Assembly: GCA_965199815.1 (NCBI GenBank) | Contig: CBDATE010000024.1 | Span: 532,307 to 596,306, forward strand | Origin: Azotimanducus sp965199815 | GTDB taxonomy: Bacteria > Pseudomonadota > Gammaproteobacteria > Pseudomonadales > Azotimanducaceae | Length of the DNA: 64,000 nt | Direction of reading: 5' to 3' | Shown here: in pieces, positions 24,728-32,419 of the stretch | Layout of the letters: each line of letters starts with the position of its first letter | Numbering within the stretch: position 1 is the stretch's first letter | Notes under the pieces: generated by a model | The model's database searches: none | Seen by the model: only the letters and a program-made list of their open reading frames with translations | What the model was told of the DNA's origin: nothing | Translations under genes and position numbers: made by a program

Positions 24728-27700
24728 GCCGCAGCCTTCTCGGTGCAGGAAGCTTCAGATGCATGCGGGACAGCCAGTTCCTGCAACAGCGATTCGATGT
24801 AGCGGGCACGCTCTTCAATCGCTGTCAGACGCTTGAGCAAGCCGATAGTGTGCTCGCCACGCAGGACAAACTCCTGCGGCCTGCGACTCACCAGAGCAAT
24901 CACGGTCTGCACATCGACTGGCGCACCCTCGTGGAACCCGATGCGCCCTCCGGCTTCGGTAAACTCGATCTTGCGAATGCCGAGCGGCCTGGCATCGAGC
25001 TTGCAGCGTGTCACAAGAAAGAGATTGACCAGTGGCGGCGGCAATGCACCAAAACGATCGCGCACCTCGCCACGCAAATCTTCAAGATCGGATTTGTTCG
25101 CCTGGCTGGCGATGCGCTTGTAGAGTATCAGGCGCTGATGCACATCCGGCAGGTAGTCATCCGGAATGAGCGTTGCATCGCCAAGCAGTACTTCGTCAGC
25201 AAAATCAACCGGCTGGTCAATCTCGGGCACACGACCGCTGCGCAGCGCATCAACCGCATCGGACAGCATGTCGAGGTACATCTGAAACCCGAGCGACTCG
25301 ATCTGCCCGGATTGATCCTTGCCGAGCAATTCTCCCGTGCCACGGATTTCGAGGTCCTGGGTGGCGAGTGAGAACCCGATGCCCAGTTCTCCCGCATCGC
25401 GAATCGCCTCGAGACGCTTCTGGGCATCTCTGGTCATGGATTTCGGGTGCGGGGTCAGGAGGTAGGCGTAGGCCTGACGATTCGAGCGTCCGACGCGACC
25501 GCGCAGCTGATGCAATTCAGCCAGTCCGAGTCGGTCAGCACGCTCGATAATGATGGTGTTGGCATTGGGGATATCTATCCCGGATTCTATGATGGTGGTG
25601 CAGACGAGCAGGTTGGTTTGTCGATGTGCGAATTCGCGCATGCTGCGTTCAAGCTCATGCCTCGGCATCTGCCCATGCCCTATACCTATGTGGGCTTCCG
25701 GCACCAGTTTCGAGACTTCAAGTGCGGCCTGCTCGATGGTACGCACTTCGTTGTGCAGGTAGAAGACTTGCCCGCCACGCCCGAGCTCACGCCGGATTGC
25801 TTCCTGCACCAGGCGCCTGTCGTCCTGACGCACGAAGGTGCGTACCGGCAGCCTGTGTTCGGGTGCAGTCGCGATGATGGAAAGATCGCGTATCCCGTTG
25901 AGCGCCAGATTCAGGGTGCGTGGAATGGGTGTCGCGGTCATGGACAGAACATTCACATCGGCGCGCAAGCGACGCAATGCTTCCTTCTGACGCACACCAA
26001 AACGATGCTCTTCGTCGATGATTACCAAGCCGAGACGCGCGAATTTCCACCCGGCACCGAGCACCAGATGCGTACCTATGAGCACATCAGGACGCCCCGC
26101 AGCCACCTCTTGCTTGAGTGCCCGCACCTCGGCATCCGTACGCAGTCGCGACACCGTATCCAGGGTTACCCCTGAATCCAGCAACCGCTCACGAAAGGTC
26201 TCGATATGCTGCCCGGCAAGCAGCGTTGTCGGCACGAGAACCACAGTCTGTCGGCCTGAGAGGGCTGCCTGACAGGCGGCACGCACGGCGACCTCGGTCT
26301 TGCCGAATCCCACATCACCGCACACCAGGCGATCTGCAGGCTTCTCCGAGGCGAGGTCTGCAAGCGTCTCGTTGATGGCTTTTTCCTGATCACTGGTAAG
26401 CGTCCAGGGAAAGGAGGCCGCAAGCTCGGCCATGACCTCGGGTGCCCCGACAAGCGCTTCACCCGCCTTGAGCTCGCGTCTGGCATAGAGGTCCAGGAGT
26501 TCGGCAGCCATATCCCTGATACGAATGGCGGCGCGACGTTTGGTCTTTTGCCACTGATCGGAGCCGAGCCGGTGCAGCGGCGCGTGCTCGGCATCGCCCC
26601 CCGAATAGCGTGATACCAATTCCAGCGAGGTGACGGGCAGATACAGAATCGCCCCTTCAGCATACTCGATGATGAGGTATTCGCCGGGTTGCCCCCGAGA
26701 CTCCATGGTGGTCAGCCCGAGGTAGCGCCCGACACCGTGTGATACATGCACAATCGGTGCCCCGATATGCAACTCGGTCAGGTTGTGAATGATCTGATCG
26801 GGATCGATTTGCCGCGTACGGGTCGCGCGCCGACGCATGATGCGGCCATCATCACGAAACAGTTGATCCTCGTGAATGATGGCAAACTCGGTGCTGGCCA
26901 GACCCGCTTCGAGGTGCCCGATCGCACAGCAAAAGCGCTGCCCTGATTGCAGGAACCCGGGAAATGACGCGCACGACTCGGCGCGAATATCGGCACGCTC
27001 CAGAAAACGCAGCAACACCTCACGGCGCCCGGCAGATTCAGCGACAAACAGGACGCGCATGTCCGGGAGGCTGTGCACATATTGCTGCAATCGACGCGCA
27101 GGTTCAGCAGCGCCGACATCAGCCCGCACATCCGGTAACTCGTGCGTATCAAGCACGTGAATATTGCGTGGCCCCCCGATACGCACCTCGGCAAACGCCT
27201 TGAGACGCTGGAAGAGCTTCGGCACCTCGAGAAACAGCGCCTGATATGGCAACACCGGGCGTTCAAGATCATGTGCGAGTGATTCGTGGCGCTTCCTGAT
27301 GTCGAGCTGCACCTGCTCGGCGGACAGGTGGGTGTCCTGATCGGTCACCACCAGACTGTCCGGCTTCAGGTAATCGAGAAGACATTCCAGCTCGGTGAAG
27401 AAGAGCGGAAGATAGAACTCTATCCCGGGCGGCGTGTGCCCATCGCAGACTTCCCGGTACACCGGGCAGCGCCGTACATCTACATCGAAGCGTTCATGCC
27501 ATTGACGACGAAAACAGGCGATAGCGTCCGAGTCCAGAGGAAACTCACGCGCTGGAACCATTTCAACCGCATCAACACGGCCCGTGGTGCGCTGACTCTC
27601 GGGGTCGAACTGACGAATATCCGCCACCTCGTCATCAAGCAGATCGACCCGATAGGCGGTATCTGCGCCCAAGGCATGGAAATCGAAGAGCGACCCGCGA

Positions 27701-28203
27701 ACAGCAAATTCTCCCTGCTCTCGCACGTTTGACACCTTCGAATAACCGGCATCAATGAGTTTTTGCCGAAATTGCTCGGTATGCAGCCGCTCTCCCACAG
27801 CCAGAGACAACATACGACCATCAAGATACGCCCTCGGTGGCAATCGCTGCATGAGTGCACTCACCGTGGTGACCAGCAGCATCCGATGTCCGCAGCGCAG
27901 TGCGTGAAGCGCCTGGAGGCGACGCGAGGTGATATCCGGGTCCGGAGAAAAGACATCGTATGCAAGCACTTCCCAGTCCGGGAAACTGCGCACTGGTGGT
28001 GCCTGCTCGAGGTCGCAAGCAAAGAAGCGAATAGCCTGCTCGAGATGCCAGGCGCGATTCGCATCCGCCGCCACCACGAGCGTTGTGCCAGCGTATCGAC
28101 TGGCGGCCTGCGCGATGGCCAGAGCTTCCGAACCGGTTGGCAAACCACCCCAGCTCACGCGCGCGCCGGGAGCGGGCGGCAGAGGCGGCGAAAAGATATT
28201 CAC
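24724..28203 (-). CDS. mfd: Transcription-repair coupling factor Mfd
   Basis: A 1,159-residue DNA translocase that removes RNA polymerase stalled at lesions and recruits UvrA. The N-terminal UvrB-homology region contains SFPDWEVLAYDVFSPDPDI, and the RNA polymerase interaction domain follows (HVSHGVGRYLGL, EGAILYLPVTSLELVSRYSG). The RecG-like motor has Walker A CGDVGFGKTEV near 628, DEEH in VIIDEEHRFGVRQKEAL near 728, and TATPIPRTLNLAL. The C-terminal TRCF domain ends the protein. Length matches E. coli Mfd (1,148). The start is a GTG with no strong ribosome binding site. The 145 bp upstream to bioB carry no gene. Confidence 0.97.
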   Translation of the reverse strand: MNIFSPPLPPAPGARVSWGGLPTGSEALAIAQAASRYAGTTLVVAADANRAWHLEQAIRFFACDLEQAPPVRSFPDWEVLAYDVFSPDPDITSRRLQALHALRCGHRMLLVTTVSALMQRLPPRAYLDGRMLSLAVGERLHTEQFRQKLIDAGYSKVSNVREQGEFAVRGSLFDFHALGADTAYRVDLLDDEVADIRQFDPESQRTTGRVDAVEMVPAREFPLDSDAIACFRRQWHERFDVDVRRCPVYREVCDGHTPPGIEFYLPLFFTELECLLDYLKPDSLVVTDQDTHLSAEQVQLDIRKRHESLAHDLERPVLPYQALFLEVPKLFQRLKAFAEVRIGGPRNIHVLDTHELPDVRADVGAAEPARRLQQYVHSLPDMRVLFVAESAGRREVLLRFLERADIRAESCASFPGFLQSGQRFCCAIGHLEAGLASTEFAIIHEDQLFRDDGRIMRRRATRTRQIDPDQIIHNLTELHIGAPIVHVSHGVGRYLGLTTMESRGQPGEYLIIEYAEGAILYLPVTSLELVSRYSGGDAEHAPLHRLGSDQWQKTKRRAAIRIRDMAAELLDLYARRELKAGEALVGAPEVMAELAASFPWTLTSDQEKAINETLADLASEKPADRLVCGDVGFGKTEVAVRAACQAALSGRQTVVLVPTTLLAGQHIETFRERLLDSGVTLDTVSRLRTDAEVRALKQEVAAGRPDVLIGTHLVLGAGWKFARLGLVIIDEEHRFGVRQKEALRRLRADVNVLSMTATPIPRTLNLALNGIRDLSIIATAPEHRLPVRTFVRQDDRRLVQEAIRRELGRGGQVFYLHNEVRTIEQAALEVSKLVPEAHIGIGHGQMPRHELERSMREFAHRQTNLLVCTTIIESGIDIPNANTIIIERADRLGLAELHQLRGRVGRSNRQAYAYLLTPHPKSMTRDAQKRLEAIRDAGELGIGFSLATQDLEIRGTGELLGKDQSGQIESLGFQMYLDMLSDAVDALRSGRVPEIDQPVDFADEVLLGDATLIPDDYLPDVHQRLILYKRIASQANKSDLEDLRGEVRDRFGALPPPLVNLFLVTRCKLDARPLGIRKIEFTEAGGRIGFHEGAPVDVQTVIALVSRRPQEFVLRGEHTIGLLKRLTAIEERARYIESLLQELAVPHASEASCTEKAAA

Positions 28204-28348
28204 AGATTGGATTATTCGTGACGGATAACGCAGGGGGTTATTTTACGCACCCGGCGAGAGACTACGCGCCCGGATCACACGCGCATCTCGGTGCCCGCTG
28301 CCCGCCCGAGCTCCGGGATGCTCGCTCGCACGGGTGCGGATGTGCGAT

Positions 28349-29383
28349 TCAGGCGTTGTGCAGGTTGATCAGGTCCCGCCGCGAGGCGGACGGCATCGTC
28401 GCATGGCTCCCGGCCTTGAATCCAACGGCATCAAGCAATGCCTGGTCGCGGTCCCGGCCGGGATTATCTGTGGTGAGCAGACGGTCGCCGACAAAGATGG
28501 AGTTCGCCCCGGCCAGCAGCAGCAATGCCTGCTCGCCTTCGCTCATGCCCTCCCGACCCGCCGACAGGCGTACCCAGCTTTCGGGAAAAACAATCCGACA
28601 AGTGGCAATCGCGCGCGCCATTTCGGTAATGCCAACCGCCGGGCTTCTGCCAAGCGGTGTGCCCTTGATGGGCACCAGCATATTGATCGGCACACTTTCC
28701 GGGTGCGGATTCAGTTTCGCGAGCTCGTGGATGAGCCCGATCCGATCCGCTCGCCCCTCACCCATCCCGAGAATGCCCCCCACACAGAGTTTGATGCCCG
28801 CCTTGCGCACCCTGGCGAGCGTATCGAGGCGGTCGTCGTATGTGCGCGTTGTGACGACGCTGGCATAGTATTCCGGCGATGTGTCGAGATTGTGGTTGTA
28901 ATAATCGAGGCCAGCTTCCTTCAGCGCTTCAGCCTGGCCGTCTGCAAGCATACCCAGCGTGACGCAGGTTTCGAGTCCTTCGGCTTTCACCGCCGAGATC
29001 ATGGCTGCTATTCTGGCCACATCACGGTCTTTCAATGAGCGCCAGCCTGCCCCCATGCAAAACCTGTCCGCCCCGCCTGCCCTGGCGCGTCTGGCGGCAG
29101 CAACCACTTCGTGGAGCGGCATCAATTTCTCCGCCTCCACGCCCGTGTCAAAGTGTACCGACTGGCTGCAGTAGCCGCAGTCTTCCGGGCAGCCGCCAGT
29201 CTTGATCGACAGGAGCTGGCTCTTCTGCAACTGGCCATCAGCCCAGTTCGCGCGCTTTACATGCAGCGCCTGTCCCACCAGCATATCGAGCGGTTGCTCG
29301 TAAACCTCCCGGATTTCGTCTCTCGTCCAATTGTGACGAGGCACATCACTTGCCGTGAGAGCCTCCCTCTCGTTACTGTGCAC
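28349..29383 (-). CDS. bioB: Biotin synthase
   Basis: BioB is the radical SAM enzyme that inserts sulfur into dethiobiotin. The [4Fe-4S] motif is CPEDCGYC (Cys65, Cys69, Cys72) in SIKTGGCPEDCGYCSQS; YYNHNLDTSPEYY and GGILGMGE are also family-specific. I chose the GTG at 29383 because GGAGG lies five bases upstream and the resulting 344 residues match E. coli BioB (346). ATG codons at 29419 and 29416, with AGAGG upstream, would add about 12 residues and cannot be excluded. The gene is divergent from the quinone oxidoreductase; no other biotin genes are nearby. Confidence 0.96.
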   Translation of the reverse strand: MHSNEREALTASDVPRHNWTRDEIREVYEQPLDMLVGQALHVKRANWADGQLQKSQLLSIKTGGCPEDCGYCSQSVHFDTGVEAEKLMPLHEVVAAARRARAGGADRFCMGAGWRSLKDRDVARIAAMISAVKAEGLETCVTLGMLADGQAEALKEAGLDYYNHNLDTSPEYYASVVTTRTYDDRLDTLARVRKAGIKLCVGGILGMGEGRADRIGLIHELAKLNPHPESVPINMLVPIKGTPLGRSPAVGITEMARAIATCRIVFPESWVRLSAGREGMSEGEQALLLLAGANSIFVGDRLLTTDNPGRDRDQALLDAVGFKAGSHATMPSASRRDLINLHNA

Positions 29384-29400
29384 ATCTTCCTCCCGCTCTT
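29384..29400 (-). promoter_or_regulatory. Strong Shine-Dalgarno deciding the bioB GTG start
   Basis: On the minus strand this reads AAGAGCGGGAGGAAGAT immediately before GTG. The GGAGG (29389-29393) is five bases from the start, better than the site before the upstream ATG pair. Confidence 0.6.
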
Positions 29401-29447
29401 GTACATCTACACGCATCATACTGCCTCTTCGAGCAGCACCCAACATC

Positions 29448-30392
29448 ATGAAAACCGGAAACTGGCAGATCACGCGCCCGGGCGGCGCGGATGCCTTGCA
29501 ATGGGCGCAGCATGAGCTCTCGCCCGTTGGCGGGCAAGTCCTCGTGCGCCACACAGCCACAGGTGTCAACTTCATCGACACCTACATCCGCAAAGGCCTG
29601 TATCGAGTATCCCTGCCAAGCGGCATTGGTGCCGAAGGTGTCGGCGTTGTCGAGGCTTGTGGCGATGAGGTGCGCGAGTTCTCCGTGGGTGACCGTGTCG
29701 GCTACTGCCTGGGTGCGCCCGGCAGCTACGCTGAAGCAAGACTCATGGACGCAGCGAACCTCATACCGCTGCCTGCACACATCAGCGACGAAGTGGGTGC
29801 CGCTGTGCTGCTCAAGGGCTTGACCGTTGCCTACCTCATATTCAACACCTTTGCGCTCAACGCATCCCATACCCTGCTCCTGCATGCGGCCGCTGGCGGC
29901 GTTGGCCTGATCTTCTGCCAGTGGGCCAAGTCAACAGGCGCGCGCATCATCGGCACCGTCGGCAGCGAGCACAAGGCGCAGCTGGCGCGCGCGAACGGTT
30001 GTGACGAGGTCATTCTCTATCGAGAGGAGGATGTCGCGAAGCGCGTACGTGCGCTGACGGATGGAAGGGGCGTGGATGTCGCCTACGATTCGGTCGGCCT
30101 CACCACGTATCAGGGTACACTCGACAGCCTGGCAGAGCGCGGTCTGTTTGTATCTTTCGGTAACGCCTCCGGGCCGCCGCCGCCCATTGATGCGTTTGAT
30201 CTGATGCGCCGCGGTTCACTGTTCTTCACGCGCAGCACCCTGGCGAGCTACACAAGTACGCGTACAGAACTCCTGGCGCTCGCGGACAAGCTGTTCGATG
30301 CGGTTGGCCGCAAGACGATTCGCCCGCACATCGGCCACCGCTATCCACTCAGCGCAGCGCCGCAGGTACACAGAGATCTCGGTATGTTCTGA
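29448..30392 (+). CDS. Quinone oxidoreductase (zeta-crystallin type), C-terminus altered by element insertion
   Basis: A 314-residue medium-chain reductase of the Qor family that uses NADPH to reduce quinones. It has GVNFIDTYIRKGLY, GAEGVGVVE, the nucleotide-binding LHAAAGGVGLIFCQWAK and HRYPLSAAPQVHRDL at the C-terminal end. The frame then reads Gly-Met-Phe-stop because a 150-bp hairpin element begins at 30382. If the element and one copy of its 4-bp duplication are removed, the frame continues as EARRTTGSIIMLP and stops at 30576, which matches the usual Qor ending (DLEARKTTGS...). About 13 residues are thus replaced by three. Whether activity survives is uncertain, since the terminal segment packs near the cofactor domain. 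Confidence 0.92.
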   Translation: MKTGNWQITRPGGADALQWAQHELSPVGGQVLVRHTATGVNFIDTYIRKGLYRVSLPSGIGAEGVGVVEACGDEVREFSVGDRVGYCLGAPGSYAEARLMDAANLIPLPAHISDEVGAAVLLKGLTVAYLIFNTFALNASHTLLLHAAAGGVGLIFCQWAKSTGARIIGTVGSEHKAQLARANGCDEVILYREEDVAKRVRALTDGRGVDVAYDSVGLTTYQGTLDSLAERGLFVSFGNASGPPPPIDAFDLMRRGSLFFTRSTLASYTSTRTELLALADKLFDAVGRKTIRPHIGHRYPLSAAPQVHRDLGMF

Positions 30393-30531
30393 TCAAGTCC
30401 ATCCGTGGACTTGATCAGATTCGCAAATCAGAAGTACGCTTCTGATTTGCTCGCAGATTCAATGCCTTACGGCACTGAATCTGGCGGCACATCCATGTGC
30501 CGCACGGGAAACTCTGTTATTCAGAGTTTCC
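30382..30531. mobile_element. 150-bp five-hairpin element, copy 1 (inserted in the quinone oxidoreductase 3' end)
   Basis: It is flanked by CTCG on both sides (30378-30381 and 30532-30535). It folds into five consecutive hairpins: 30388-30419 (14-bp perfect stem, loop TCCG), 30423-30450 (12 bp, loop TACG), 30454-30483 (13 bp with one A-C mismatch, loop TTAC), 30484-30503 (8 bp, loop TCCA) and 30506-30532 (11 bp, loop TTATT). The gaps between hairpins are 0-3 bases. It encodes no protein. The ends, GTATGTTCTG and CAGAGTTTCC, show only weak inverted similarity, so this is not a typical MITE with terminal inverted repeats. It may also act as a transcription stop for the gene it entered. Confidence 0.9.
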
Positions 30532-30585
30532 CTCGAAGCCCGACGCACCACCGGCTCCATCATCATGCTCCCCTGAACACGCAGA

Positions 30586-31302
30586 TCATCGCGGTTGCGA
30601 TGGCGGGGATGTATCGAGTTTGACGACCTTGTCGAGTTGAAAGGTGCCGCGCACATAGCCATCAATCCTGATGCGATTCAGCGCCCTGACACCGTTCACT
30701 TCTTCAATCCACACCTGGGCATCGTAGTGATCTTCATCATCGTCCATGATCGAATAATCACAGCGTTCGCCATACCGGTCCACATCCCAGTTGACCAGAC
30801 GCAGATCAAACCCCATGCGCCCCGTGTGCGCCCTCAGTTCCTCCTCGCACTCACCCGACACGAACATGAGCGAAAACAGATCTACCGGCGCCACGGCTTC
30901 ACTCGGCGCTCGTTCCTCGCCATCCTTGACATACAGCACCACCCCGTCAGCCACCTTGACCTCCTTGACCCGGGAACGCTTCGACTCGACATGCTCATAC
31001 CGCTCGGTCACGGGTTGACCGGCTTCGCTGCGCCCAACCACCGACAGCCAGGTTCGCCAGCGAGAAATCAGCTTGAAGAGTCCGGTCGCCTCGGCATCGC
31101 CGCGAATCTCGTAACGGTCACCATCAAGCGTCACCTGCACCACGGCGTTACCGGCCAGCAAGCCGCGTGAGTACACCTGATACTCGTACTGAATGGTGGA
31201 GCGAGCCTCTGCCAGTGCCGGTACGGCACTGCTGAACAGCAGGAACAGCAGGAAACAGCGAAGGGGCACAGGGCCCGGAACAGAAGCGCCTCTCCCGGAC
31301 AC
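30586..31302 (-). CDS. DUF3108-family exported protein
   Basis: A 238-residue protein with a signal peptide (LRCFLLFLLFSSAVPALAEA) followed by a DUF3108-type beta-rich domain: STIQYEYQVYSRGLLAGNA, then GDAEATGLFKLISRWRTW, VDLFSLMF and RALNRIRIDGYV. The function of this periplasmic or outer-membrane-associated family is not established. The start codon is GTG and has no clear ribosome binding site; a second in-frame GTG 11 codons later would also leave a signal peptide. It lies 43 bp downstream of the DUF4340 gene, on the same strand. Confidence 0.8.
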   Translation of the reverse strand: MSGRGASVPGPVPLRCFLLFLLFSSAVPALAEARSTIQYEYQVYSRGLLAGNAVVQVTLDGDRYEIRGDAEATGLFKLISRWRTWLSVVGRSEAGQPVTERYEHVESKRSRVKEVKVADGVVLYVKDGEERAPSEAVAPVDLFSLMFVSGECEEELRAHTGRMGFDLRLVNWDVDRYGERCDYSIMDDDEDHYDAQVWIEEVNGVRALNRIRIDGYVRGTFQLDKVVKLDTSPPSQPR

Positions 31303-31345
31303 CGCGCCAATAACCAGTCAGCCAGAATTCAGGAGGGTGACGGGC

Positions 31346-32419
31346 TCAGGCGGCTTCATCCTCGTCAGGGCCTGTTGCCTGCCCATCATCGGGTGGAGCG
31401 TCCTCATTCGTCTCCACCACAAGCTCTGCAATCGGCTTGGCAAGCTGATCCAGCGTATAGCCTGAAATGCGAAAGAACTCATCCCGCAGCGAACTCTTCA
31501 CCAACGCATCTTGCGTCTCGGCATCAGGGTTTGCGCTTTCGTCAGATGCTGCATCCGCGTCGGCCGCATCCGACCCGGGTACGCGATAGAAGGCATACCC
31601 TACGCTCTGCCCGGCAGCTGACACCTCGAATTCCACGTCGGCTTCGCGCTCCGGCCGCATCTCGGACACCCCCATCACGCGCAAGGTCTCGAATCGCGTT
31701 GCCATGGCGGAGAGTGCGGCGCTATTGGCCTCGAGTGATGCATCACGAAAGCGCCAGTCGCCCTCGCCGACAAGCTCGGCTTCCCACGCGCCAAGTCTGG
31801 ACATGGCATTCAGGCTGCCGGCAACCTGAAGCAGGGACTTATCCAGCCAATCGTCCCTGTTCATCGGCAAGTCGTAGGTGGCAAGCTCGATGGCGTAGAT
31901 CCTGTCCGAATTCGCTTCTCGTGCATGAATGCGCCGGAAACTCGGTGATGTCCCCAGATAGAGCGTCGCAATAGCCTCATCTCCCGCATGGAACTCGAGC
32001 TTGCGTTGATGCTTCCCGGAGGTCACTTCGAATCGTCGCGCCGCCTCTTGCGTCGAAGCCACCGGCCAGCTTGTACGCTCGCTGAACAAGGCTTCCATGA
32101 GCGAATCAACGCGCGCGGAATCGACCTGCAGATTGCCAGACATCACCCAGGCATCTGCATCTCCTGACCCATTCTCTCCCGATGCATTCGATACGCCTTC
32201 GGGTTCGAGTCGCGTCAGATCGATGGTCGGCAATTCGCCTTCGGATTCCTCATTCGAACTCTCACCCGACACGAGAATGCGATCAATGCCAGCGACATCA
32301 AAGGTCAGGAAAGGCTCCGTACTCTGCTCTCTGGGCATCAGCAGCACTACCGCCAGCAACCCCTGAAGCACAAGCACACCAAGAAGCACCCCCAGAGTCT
32401 TGCGAGTGAGCGGAATCAT
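31346..32419 (-). CDS. DUF4340 protein, third component of a Gld-type ABC system
   Basis: A 357-residue protein anchored by one N-terminal helix (TLGVLLGVLVLQGLLAVVLLM). The remainder is a DUF4340-type periplasmic domain, with DSARVDSLMEALFSERTSWP, TLYLGTSPSFRRIHAR and the IYAIELATYDLPMNRDDWLDKSLLQV segment. The end is acidic. DUF4340 genes very often follow GldG-like ABC components, as here. The ATG overlaps the stop of the permease-GldG fusion by 4 bp, so they are almost certainly produced together. Its biochemical role is unknown. Confidence 0.85.
   Translation of the reverse strand: MIPLTRKTLGVLLGVLVLQGLLAVVLLMPREQSTEPFLTFDVAGIDRILVSGESSNEESEGELPTIDLTRLEPEGVSNASGENGSGDADAWVMSGNLQVDSARVDSLMEALFSERTSWPVASTQEAARRFEVTSGKHQRKLEFHAGDEAIATLYLGTSPSFRRIHAREANSDRIYAIELATYDLPMNRDDWLDKSLLQVAGSLNAMSRLGAWEAELVGEGDWRFRDASLEANSAALSAMATRFETLRVMGVSEMRPEREADVEFEVSAAGQSVGYAFYRVPGSDAADADAASDESANPDAETQDALVKSSLRDEFFRISGYTLDQLAKPIAELVVETNEDAPPDDGQATGPDEDEAA

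Noticed and set aside
30382..30531. Simple rho-independent terminators
   Set aside because: Five different hairpins in series, no T-run after them, and a second near-identical copy with its own target duplication point to a mobile element, though termination may be a side effect.
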